A stretch of 6,007 nucleotides of DNA from Syntrophobacterales bacterium. Lineage in GTDB: Bacteria > Desulfobacterota > Syntrophorhabdia > Syntrophorhabdales > WCHB1-27. Of this stretch, positions 1 to 4,908 are shown piece by piece; position 1 is the stretch's first letter; each line of letters begins with the position of its first letter. The DNA lies in contig JADGQN010000309.1 of the NCBI GenBank assembly GCA_017881765.1, positions 1 through 6,007 on the forward strand. Direction: 5' to 3'. The notes beneath the pieces were generated by a model. The model did no database searches. It was not told the DNA's origin and was given only the letters and a program-made list of their open reading frames with translations. The position numbers and the translations under genes were made by a program.

Positions 1-50
1 CCGGCTCGCAGTGCTCGCTCGATAAATTTCAACGGGCAGGCCCGCGGGAT

Positions 51-1145
51 CTATCGTGCTCTCTCCCCTCTAATAAACTCTTCCACCATCTTCCTTGCCA
101 CATCGTCCGGGTATTGCGTCATGGGATGTTTCATGGTGTAAGCGGATATTGACTCCAGGACTCCCCCTACCCTCCTGTCTCGCGCCACCTTACAGCAGCG
201 GATCGCGTCTATCATGCATCCTCCGCTGTTTGGTGAATCTTCCACGGAGAGCCTCAATTCAAGGTTCATGGGCACGTCGCCGAATATTCTCCCCTCCATC
301 CTCAGGAAGCAGACTTTGTTGTCGTTCTGCCAGGGCACATAATCGCTCGGGCCTACATGGATATTCTCCGGGTCGATGGGAGCATCGAGGACCGACTGGA
401 TCGCCTCGGTCTTTGATATCTTCTTCGACACAAGTCGGTCCCGGTTGAGCATGTTCAGGAAATCGGTGTTCCCTCCCGTGTTCAGCTGATACGTCCTGTC
501 GATCTTCACGCCCCGATCGGTAAAGAGCTTTGCCAGCATTCTGTGAATGATGGTAGCACCTATCTGAGACTTGACATCATCACCGACGATCGGGATCCCT
601 TTTTCCTCAAATTTGCGCACCCAGCCCCTATCTGACCCGACAAAGACGGGGATGCAGTTAATCATACTGACGCCGCTTTCCAGACAGCACTCTGCATAAA
701 AACGTGTCGCCTTTTCAGAACCGACGGGCACGTAATTCAGGAGTATGTCTACATTCCTCTCTTTGAGAATCCTTGCCACGTCATCGGGCTTCTTATCCGC
801 CAGGACGAACGTTCTTGACTCAGGGTATCCCGCCATGTGAGGGGAAATACCGTCAAGCGGATGTCCCATCGAGACAAGCAGATTCTTCCCCTGCACGCTC
901 GGCATGATTACCTTGGTGCAGTTCGGCGCAGCAAAGATCGCCTCGCTGAGGGGCTTGCCGACCTTTCTTTTGTCCACGTCAAAAGCAGCGACGATGTTGA
1001 TATGCTCAGGGGTATAGCCGCATATGTCGTAATGCATCAACCCGATGACATCACGCGGATTCCCTCTCGCATAATATTCGATCCCCTGGGTCAAGGAGCT
1101 TGCACAGTTACCAACGCCGACAATCGCAACCCGAATTTCCCGCAT
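51..1145 (-). CDS. ino1: myo-inositol-1-phosphate synthase (inositol-3-phosphate synthase)
   Basis: The 364-residue protein is predicted to convert glucose-6-phosphate to inositol-3-phosphate with NAD in the cytosol, the first step to inositol lipids or soluble inositol compounds. A dinucleotide-binding loop GVGNCASSL lies at residues 10-18. The family motifs NYVPVGSEKAT (137-147), GDDVKSQIGATIIHR (188-202), YQLNTGGNTDFLNM (219-232) and DSPNSGG (303-309) are all present. The length fits the short (~360 aa) actinobacterial/archaeal class rather than the ~500 aa eukaryotic class. The ATG at 1145-1143 has an AGGTGA ribosome site about 6 nt upstream and puts the nucleotide loop at the expected N-terminal distance. 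The gene lies 79 nt downstream of fumarase beta on the same strand and may be read from its own promoter. It ends at TAG. The family call is secure; the end product (phospholipid or solute) cannot be decided here. Confidence 0.95.
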   Translation of the reverse strand: MREIRVAIVGVGNCASSLTQGIEYYARGNPRDVIGLMHYDICGYTPEHINIVAAFDVDKRKVGKPLSEAIFAAPNCTKVIMPSVQGKNLLVSMGHPLDGISPHMAGYPESRTFVLADKKPDDVARILKERNVDILLNYVPVGSEKATRFYAECCLESGVSMINCIPVFVGSDRGWVRKFEEKGIPIVGDDVKSQIGATIIHRMLAKLFTDRGVKIDRTYQLNTGGNTDFLNMLNRDRLVSKKISKTEAIQSVLDAPIDPENIHVGPSDYVPWQNDNKVCFLRMEGRIFGDVPMNLELRLSVEDSPNSGGCMIDAIRCCKVARDRRVGGVLESISAYTMKHPMTQYPDDVARKMVEEFIRGERAR

Positions 1146-1177
1146 CGAATCACCTAGGTCTATTTTCTTTTTTTGTT

Positions 1178-1206
1178 CTTTTAAAATATTTGCCTCGAAA
1201 AGTCAA
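1178..1206 (-). promoter_or_regulatory. candidate sigma-70-type promoter for inositol-phosphate synthase
   Basis: Read on the minus strand, TTGACT (1206-1201) is followed after 17 nt by TAAAAG (1183-1178). These match the -35 and -10 consensus at 5/6 and 4/6. Transcription would start near 1171, giving a short, A-rich leader before the AGGTGA ribosome site. A hyphenated palindrome ACCAATTTGGT (1207-1217) abuts the -35 box and could be an operator. The call rests on consensus matching only; read-through from the fumarase genes is also possible. Confidence 0.4.
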
Positions 1207-1224
1207 ACCAATTTGGTCTGTCCT

Positions 1225-1776
1225 TCACCTGCGATATCCGGACATACCCATTTCATACAGGTCATTCCCGGCTATGTCGTTGATAACAAAAAGCGGCAAA
1301 TCCTTCACGACAAGCCTGGCAACGGCCTCGGGTCCCAGTTCCTCGTACGCCACAACCTCGTACGAGAGCACGGCCTTTGACAGAAGCGCTCCCGCGCCCC
1401 CGGTTGCACCGAAGTAGATTGCCTTATGCTTCACGATGGCGTCCTTCACGGCCTGAGACCTCTTGCCCTTGCCTATCATTCCTTTCAAGCCCAGGGATAG
1501 GAGGGTCGGTGTGTATACATCCATTCTGCCGCTGGTTGTAGGCCCTGCGGCACCGATTGCACGACCCGGCAACACCGGCGATGGCCCGCAGTAGTATATC
1601 ACCTGTCCTTTGATCTCAAAGGGTAATGAGCCGCCCGCGCGCAGCGTATCGATGAATCTTTTGTGCGCCGTGTCCCGGGCCGTATAGATCGTCCCGCTCA
1701 AGAGGATCTTGTCACCCGCTTTCAGCTCCCCTACAACGTCGTCGCTGAGAGGGGTGGTAATCCGTCTCATCTCCAT
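1225..1776 (-). CDS. class I fumarate hydratase, beta subunit (C-terminal domain)
   Basis: This 183-residue protein is the swivelling beta subunit of a two-subunit iron-sulfur hydro-lyase, most likely fumarase (fumarate + water to malate). Visible family motifs are GTIYTARDTAHKR (28-40), YYCGPSP (61-67), IGAAGPTTSGRMD (74-86), GMIGKG (99-104), YFGATGGAGALL (121-132) and the C-terminal VINDIAGNDLY (164-174). In single-chain FumA-type enzymes this sequence is the C-terminal domain; here it is a separate gene. The start ATG at 1776-1774 follows alpha by 9 nt. Its ribosome site GAGGTGA overlaps the alpha stop codon, which implies coupled translation and an equimolar complex. A second ATG at 1770-1768 is possible but further from the ribosome site. 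L-tartrate dehydratase beta is the main alternative, since the families are homologous. Confidence 0.92.
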   Translation of the reverse strand: MEMRRITTPLSDDVVGELKAGDKILLSGTIYTARDTAHKRFIDTLRAGGSLPFEIKGQVIYYCGPSPVLPGRAIGAAGPTTSGRMDVYTPTLLSLGLKGMIGKGKRSQAVKDAIVKHKAIYFGATGGAGALLSKAVLSYEVVAYEELGPEAVARLVVKDLPLFVINDIAGNDLYEMGMSGYRR

Positions 1777-1785
1777 GGACTCACC

Positions 1786-2625
1786 TCATATGCTCGCTTC
1801 TTTGATCCTGTGCGCATGGCACTGTATGTTCACAGCTACAGGCAGCGAGGCTATATGGCAGGGACGCGATTTTATGTGCAGATCGAGAGCCGTCACGCTT
1901 CCACCGTAACCTTCAGGACCAATACCCAGCTTATTGACCTCTCCAAGGATGGACAGTTCCAGGTCCCGTAAGTACGGGTCATCGTTCCGTTTCCCGAAAG
2001 GGAGCATGAGCGCCTCTTTGGACAGGAGCGCGGATGTCTCGAAGTTACCCCCGATTCCAATACCCACTGTAATAGGCGGACACGGATTTGGTCCTGCTTT
2101 CTGCACCATTTCCAGGACAAACCGTTTCACGCCTTCCGCCCCATCAGAAGGCGTCAGCATACGCACTTCACTGTAATTCTCGCTCCCTCCCCCCTTCGGC
2201 ATAGCGATGAGCCTGATTCGCTCGCCCGGTACAATCCTCACGTGCAGAATAGGGGGAGTATTGTCCCCGGTATTTGTCCTCGTAAACGGATCGCAAGCCG
2301 ACTTCCTCAGGTATCCTTTTTTGTAGGCCCGACGCACACCCTCCGCAACAGCCTCTTCCAGATCGCCCCCGGTGATATGCACGCCCTGCCCTATCTCCAT
2401 AAAGAGAATAGCGAGCCCTGTATCCTGACAGATAGGTATTCTCTCATCGCGAGCTATCCGGGCGTTGAGAAGCAGTTCCTCGATTATTTCCCTTCCGACG
2501 GACGACTCCTCTTCTCCCAACGCATCCTTAAATCGTCCGATAACGTCTTCGGGGAGGTCATAGTTTGCCTCTATAAAAAGTCTTTCAACTGTGTCCCGTA
2601 CGGTATCGGCCTGTACTTCTCTCAT
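1786..2625 (-). CDS. class I fumarate hydratase, alpha subunit (4Fe-4S catalytic subunit)
   Basis: This is the 279-residue catalytic subunit of a two-subunit, oxygen-labile class I fumarase acting in the cytosol in the fumarate/malate step of a full or partial TCA pathway. The three cysteines expected to hold the 4Fe-4S cluster are visible: C66 in PICQDTG, C182 in NPCPP and C269 in NIQCHAHR. The KGGGSEN motif (144-150) and GIGIGGNFE (188-196) are also present. The start MREVQADTV matches the usual beginning of this family (MRxI/V...). It has GGAG about 8 nt upstream, inside a preceding 8-codon mini-ORF. The beta gene follows after 9 nt. The subunit could belong to a tartrate dehydratase, but an isolated alpha-beta pair with no tartrate transporter or regulator in view favours fumarase. 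Confidence 0.93.
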   Translation of the reverse strand: MREVQADTVRDTVERLFIEANYDLPEDVIGRFKDALGEEESSVGREIIEELLLNARIARDERIPICQDTGLAILFMEIGQGVHITGGDLEEAVAEGVRRAYKKGYLRKSACDPFTRTNTGDNTPPILHVRIVPGERIRLIAMPKGGGSENYSEVRMLTPSDGAEGVKRFVLEMVQKAGPNPCPPITVGIGIGGNFETSALLSKEALMLPFGKRNDDPYLRDLELSILGEVNKLGIGPEGYGGSVTALDLHIKSRPCHIASLPVAVNIQCHAHRIKEASI

Positions 2626-2628
2626 CGG

Positions 2629-2655
2629 CTACTCCACATACCAATTGGCCTTCAT
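2629..2655 (-). CDS. 8-codon mini-ORF (possible leader peptide) before fumarase alpha
   Basis: On the minus strand a perfect AGGAGG (2669-2664) is followed after 8 nt by ATG (2655-2653). The encoded peptide is MKANWYVE, ended by TAG (2631-2629) only 3 nt before the fumarase alpha ATG. The mini-ORF is in the same frame as fumarase alpha, so a single amber codon separates them. The fumarase ribosome site GGAG lies inside the last codons of the mini-ORF, so ribosomes finishing the peptide would stop at the right place to re-initiate. It may be a translated leader, or a relic of an N-terminal extension cut by a nonsense mutation. The family's normal N-terminus begins at the downstream ATG, which favours a leader. 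No function is known for this peptide. Confidence 0.4.
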   Translation of the reverse strand: MKANWYVE

Positions 2656-2720
2656 CGATACACCCTCCTCGTACGAACAATCGGCGCAAAATTCCCTCGC
2701 CGCACCTCGTCCCCGGCAAT

Positions 2721-2737
2721 ATGCCAGTGACTGGTAT
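2721..2737. promoter_or_regulatory. imperfect 17-bp palindrome, operator-like
   Basis: ATGCCAGT-G-ACTGGTAT has arms that match at 7 of 8 positions, with a perfect CCAG/CTGG core. It lies about 100 bp upstream of fumarase alpha and shares the TGGTAT half-site with sequences at 2750-2757 and 2638-2645. Such symmetry suits a dimeric repressor or activator. No regulator family can be assigned. Confidence 0.3.
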
Positions 2738-2779
2738 CTTCGAATCCAAATTGGTATCGTCATAGGGTTTAACGATCTT

Positions 2780-2820
2780 CGCCCGGTGAAATCCTTATCG
2801 CTGATTCCTGAATCCGGGCG
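2780..2820. repeat. GC-rich 7-bp inverted repeat
   Basis: CGCCCGG (2780-2786) and CCGGGCG (2814-2820) are perfectly complementary across a 27-nt spacer that itself contains a small ATC-GCT-GAT stem. No T-run follows on either strand, so it is not a typical intrinsic terminator. If the fumarase transcript starts to its right, the stem would lie in a long 5' leader. Confidence 0.3.
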
Positions 2821-2894
2821 TGACCTTGGTTTGCAGCTCCACCTATCATTCTATAGATAATTGATGAAATATGAAACGACTTTTTGCGGAAATA

Positions 2895-2921
2895 TAAGGT
2901 TTTTTCAGTCGCGCGCGATAA
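2895..2921 (+). promoter_or_regulatory. sigma-28 (FliA)-like promoter for the HDOD-cheR pair
   Basis: TAAGGTTT (2895-2902), exactly 11 nt, then CGCGATAA (2914-2921). The enterobacterial FliA consensus is TAAAGTTT-N11-GCCGATAA, so the boxes match at 7/8 and 6/8 with ideal spacing. Predicted transcription starts near 2928, giving a leader of about 58-64 nt. A motility sigma factor would fit genes encoding a CheR-type methyltransferase and an HDOD signalling protein. A competing sigma-70 box TATAAC (2936-2941) has no good -35. This is a consensus match only; no flagellar gene is in the window. Confidence 0.45.
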
Positions 2922-2929
2922 TTTTATCG
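2916..2929. promoter_or_regulatory. CGATAA-TT-TTATCG palindrome over the promoter -10
   Basis: A perfect 6-bp inverted repeat with a 2-nt centre overlaps the last six bases of the sigma-28-like -10 box. A protein bound here would cover the -10 and start site, as a repressor would. The site is AT-rich, so chance symmetry cannot be excluded. Confidence 0.3.
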
Positions 2930-2985
2930 GAAACGTATAACATGGTTCCTTACCCCAGTCTAGGAGAACCCAACCAAGAGAGGCT

Positions 2986-3876
2986 ATGGCGATGAGCAAG
3001 ACCCTGAGACAACGGATTGAGGCCATACGGACCTACCTGCCCCCTATACCGGGAGTATTTGCCGAATTAGCCCAATTGCTACACGATGAAAACGTGGATC
3101 TGAGGGTTCTTGGCCTGGTCATAGGCAAAGACCCGGCAATGAGTATCAACGTGCTGCGCATCGCAAATTCCGCGTTTTACGGCTTGCCTAACAAAGTAAA
3201 GACCATCGAACATGCGGTCACGATGCTCGGCCTCAAGGAAATTACAGGCGTTTGTATGGCTTGCGCCGCAGCGCGCAGTTTCAAGGCACGCACCGGCGAG
3301 CAGCATGTCGATCTGCACGCCTTTTGGCTGCACTCCGTTGCGACAGGGGTACTCGCACGCACCTTCGCTTCCCGGTTTCGCGTCCAACAGCAGGGCCAGG
3401 CATATCTCGCGGGGCTCCTGCACGACATCGGCCAGCTGATACTGGACCGGTTCCTCCATGACCTCTATAAACAGGTGGTTCAACTCACCTATGACGAGAA
3501 CATCCCGGTGATCGAGGCAGAGGTGAGGGTGCTCGGGGAATCCCATGGGACGGTCGGTGGATGGCTCATGGACAAATGGCAGCTGCCCCCCTTGTTCAGC
3601 GAAGTGGCCACCTGCCACCATACCGTGAGCAAGGCATCGGAGGAAAACAGGCTGATCGTCGCGACAGTATCGCTTGCCGACCAGATAGCACGCCTCAGAG
3701 GGTTCGGTTTTGGAGGGGACGAGACCGGTGTGATACTAGAGGATACGGAGGCTTTCAGGACCATCCAGCAGGCTCAGCCTTCGATGGGCGAACTGGACAT
3801 AGCCCGATTTATCATGGATCTGGACAGGACCGATTTTGACATAGCCAGCATCGAAGAGATGATGAATGCAACCTGA
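2986..3876 (+). CDS. HDOD-domain signalling protein
   Basis: The 296-residue protein is a stand-alone HDOD (HD-related output domain) protein with no receiver, GGDEF or membrane segment. The domain starts at LPPIPGVFAEL (18-28), continues through LRIANSAFYGL (57-67), and includes LLHDIGQLIL (144-153). The helix ESHGTVGGWLMDKWQLP (185-201) is followed by CHH (210-212) and SLADQIARL (229-237). H116, H146-D147, H187, H211/H212 and D232 recall the metal-ligand pattern of active HD hydrolases, although HDOD proteins are usually regarded as non-enzymatic scaffolds. ATG 2986 has its purine-rich site only 2-3 nt away. ATG 2992 (MSKTLRQ) lies 8 nt after AGAGAGG and is the better-spaced start. The 3' end overlaps cheR by 11 nt, so the two are probably co-translated. 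The role is likely signalling linked to motility or adaptation; partner and ligand are unknown. Confidence 0.9.
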   Translation: MAMSKTLRQRIEAIRTYLPPIPGVFAELAQLLHDENVDLRVLGLVIGKDPAMSINVLRIANSAFYGLPNKVKTIEHAVTMLGLKEITGVCMACAAARSFKARTGEQHVDLHAFWLHSVATGVLARTFASRFRVQQQGQAYLAGLLHDIGQLILDRFLHDLYKQVVQLTYDENIPVIEAEVRVLGESHGTVGGWLMDKWQLPPLFSEVATCHHTVSKASEENRLIVATVSLADQIARLRGFGFGGDETGVILEDTEAFRTIQQAQPSMGELDIARFIMDLDRTDFDIASIEEMMNAT

Positions 3877-4723
3877 GAAAAGCCTTACCGACACAGAGTT
3901 CATTGCCTTAAGGGATTTCATTTACAAGAAAACCGGGATCCTCTTCAGCGAAAGAAATCGTTACCTTCTTGATGCGAGGACGCGGGAGATTCTCAGCCAG
4001 GCCAGGGATAAGAATGCGGTCTCCTACATCAGATCTCTCTGCGGCCCGGGAGGTGACCCACTTGAAGTAAACCGGCTTATTAACAAAGTCACCATCACTG
4101 AGACAAGTTTCTTCAGAGATCCGCACCAGATAGCCGCCCTGACCAAGAATGTGATCCCCGAGGTGGCAGCAAGGCACGAGCAATTTGGCTCCAGGCTTCT
4201 CAGGATCTGGAGTGCAGGCTCTTCTTCGGGTGAAGAGGCATATACCGTGGCCATACTCCTCGCCGAACATCTCAAAGGGCGGTTGAGCGACTGGAATATA
4301 ACGATCTTCGCAACCGACATCAACGAAGACGCAATAGAGGCGTGTAAGGCAGGCGTTTACAAACCTTACACCCTTAGAAACGTGCCCCGTGATTTACAAG
4401 AGAAATATTTCCTTGCAACGTCCGATGGGAGATTCGCGGTTCGCGACGAGATCAAGAGACTGGTCTTTGCCGAAAGATCGAGCCTCACGGACCCCGCCGC
4501 TTGTAAAAAGTATTCGGGAGTTGACCTCATCCTTCTTCGGAACGTGCTCATATATTTTACGACCGACGCCAAGACGGCAGTCCTTCAAAGTTGCTATGAG
4601 AATCTGAGAGATAACGGGTACCTGTTCCTGGGACAATCGGAAACAGCCTTTGGCATCAACCATTCCTTCAAGCTCGTTACCTTTGTCAACGCCTTCGCTT
4701 ACAAGAAACCACTGCCGAGATAG
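3866..4723 (+). CDS. cheR: CheR-family SAM-dependent protein-glutamate methyltransferase
   Basis: The 285-residue enzyme is predicted to transfer methyl groups from S-adenosylmethionine to glutamates of chemoreceptor-like proteins in the cytosol. An all-helical N-terminal CheR domain (about 5-75) leads into the substrate-recognition strand TETSFFRDP (78-86). The methyltransferase fold follows: SAM-binding WSAGSSSGEEAY (115-126), acidic ATDINEDAIE (149-158), DLILLRNVLIYF (220-231) and GYLFLGQSE (251-259). There is no TPR or response-regulator extension, so this is the minimal form. The SAM loop has Ser where many homologues have Cys (AGCSxGEE); this variation is tolerated in the family. The ATG sits inside the HDOD gene with GAAGAG 7 nt upstream and an 11-nt overlap, which indicates translational coupling. 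No receptor, cheB or cheA is nearby, so it may serve a distant chemotaxis cluster or a non-motility pathway. Confidence 0.94.
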   Translation: MQPEKSLTDTEFIALRDFIYKKTGILFSERNRYLLDARTREILSQARDKNAVSYIRSLCGPGGDPLEVNRLINKVTITETSFFRDPHQIAALTKNVIPEVAARHEQFGSRLLRIWSAGSSSGEEAYTVAILLAEHLKGRLSDWNITIFATDINEDAIEACKAGVYKPYTLRNVPRDLQEKYFLATSDGRFAVRDEIKRLVFAERSSLTDPAACKKYSGVDLILLRNVLIYFTTDAKTAVLQSCYENLRDNGYLFLGQSETAFGINHSFKLVTFVNAFAYKKPLPR

Positions 4724-4726
4724 AAG

Positions 4727-4796
4727 CAGCCATCAGCTGTCAGCCCGCAGCCAAGCATAACGCAACATTATTCTGCCGACGAATAGCTGATGGCTG
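4727..4796. repeat. long imperfect inverted repeat, REP/MITE-like
   Basis: CAGCCATCAGCT (4727-4738) is exactly complementary to AGCTGATGGCTG (4785-4796). The symmetry continues inward with mismatches to 4750 and 4773, giving roughly 24-nt arms with 19 matching positions around a 22-nt loop. The arms contain short internal repeats of the GCTGAT(G/A) type, so they could slip or fold in more than one way. The element starts 3 nt after the cheR stop, the intergenic position typical of dispersed palindromic repeats. It may act as an RNA 3'-end stabiliser for cheR. Copy number cannot be judged from this window. Confidence 0.6.
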
Positions 4797-4817
4797 ATAC
4801 CTCTAAGCTGTTTCCTA

Positions 4818-4846
4818 TTGAATGGAATGGCCTCTTGGTACATAAT
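4818..4846 (+). promoter_or_regulatory. candidate sigma-70-type promoter for phosphorylase-deaminase genes
   Basis: TTGAAT (4818-4823), 17 nt, CATAAT (4841-4846): matches of 4/6 and 5/6 with ideal spacing. Transcription would start near 4853, giving a leader of about 56 nt. Confidence 0.45.
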
Positions 4847-4879
4847 TAGTATCCAGTTGGTCTATTTTGCGCGATTCGA

Positions 4880-4888
4880 TGCTATAGT
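4880..4888 (+). promoter_or_regulatory. candidate extended -10 element for phosphorylase-deaminase genes
   Basis: TG-C-TATAGT is an extended -10 with a 5/6 hexamer. There is no good -35 at 16-18 nt; TTGG at 4857-4860 is too far. The start would fall near 4895, just before the AGGAGG ribosome site (4898-4903). It is an alternative or second start to the promoter at 4818-4846. Confidence 0.3.
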
Positions 4889-4908
4889 CAAGGACTCAGG
4901 AGGGCCTG

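Larger units (their letters stand above)
2626..2985. other. divergent intergenic control region between fumarase and HDOD-cheR
   Basis: Except for the mini-ORF, I see no convincing gene in these 360 bp. From left to right it holds the fumarase ribosome sites, repeated ANTGGTAT-type half-sites (2638-2757), and an imperfect palindrome centred near 2729. A 7-bp GC-rich inverted repeat follows (2780-2786 with 2814-2820), then an AT-rich stretch (about 2840-2945) with a sigma-28-like promoter and a CGATAA palindrome. The sequence TTCGAATCC at 2739-2747 recalls a tRNA T-loop, but its flanks do not pair, so it is not a tRNA. I could not find a strong sigma-70 promoter for the fumarase genes. TATAGA at 2855-2850 on the minus strand is a weak -10 candidate without a good -35. 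Confidence 0.6.
4724..4908. other. intergenic region between cheR and the nucleoside phosphorylase
   Basis: These 185 bp contain no gene. The first part is a 70-bp inverted-repeat element. The second part is AT-rich and holds promoter candidates and the strong ribosome site of the next gene. No T-run follows the inverted repeat, so it is not a classical intrinsic terminator for cheR. Confidence 0.6.

Noticed and set aside
1..32. Possible start of another minus-strand gene (TTG at 32-30, reading on to the window edge in frame with the synthase)
   Set aside because: Only about 10 codons are visible, the start is TTG, and no Shine-Dalgarno precedes it. Nothing in the residues identifies a family.
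34..45. CGGGCAGGCCCG as a terminator hairpin after the inositol-phosphate synthase gene
   Set aside because: The stem is only 4 bp and there is no T-run on either side.
1161..1182. T-rich tract as an intrinsic terminator on the plus strand
   Set aside because: No plus-strand gene leads into it and no GC stem precedes it. On the minus strand it is an A-rich leader before the ribosome site.
2629..2631. Amber codon between the mini-ORF and fumarase as a pyrrolysine or read-through site
   Set aside because: The fumarase family normally begins at the downstream ATG and no read-through or Pyl machinery is visible. A plain stop followed by re-initiation is simpler.
2739..2747. TTCGAATCC resembling a tRNA T-loop
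   Set aside because: The flanking five bases on each side do not pair, and no acceptor, D or anticodon stem can be assembled around it.
2591..2860. Open frame of 89 codons on the plus strand across the fumarase start and intergenic region
   Set aside because: It overlaps the divergent gene start, has no recognisable motif, and its composition looks like chance read-through. The minus-strand frame at 2769-3026 fails for the same reasons.
3079..3621. 180-codon minus-strand open frame inside the HDOD gene
   Set aside because: It is a shadow of a well-supported HDOD coding frame with conserved domain motifs; the antisense product shows no family motif.
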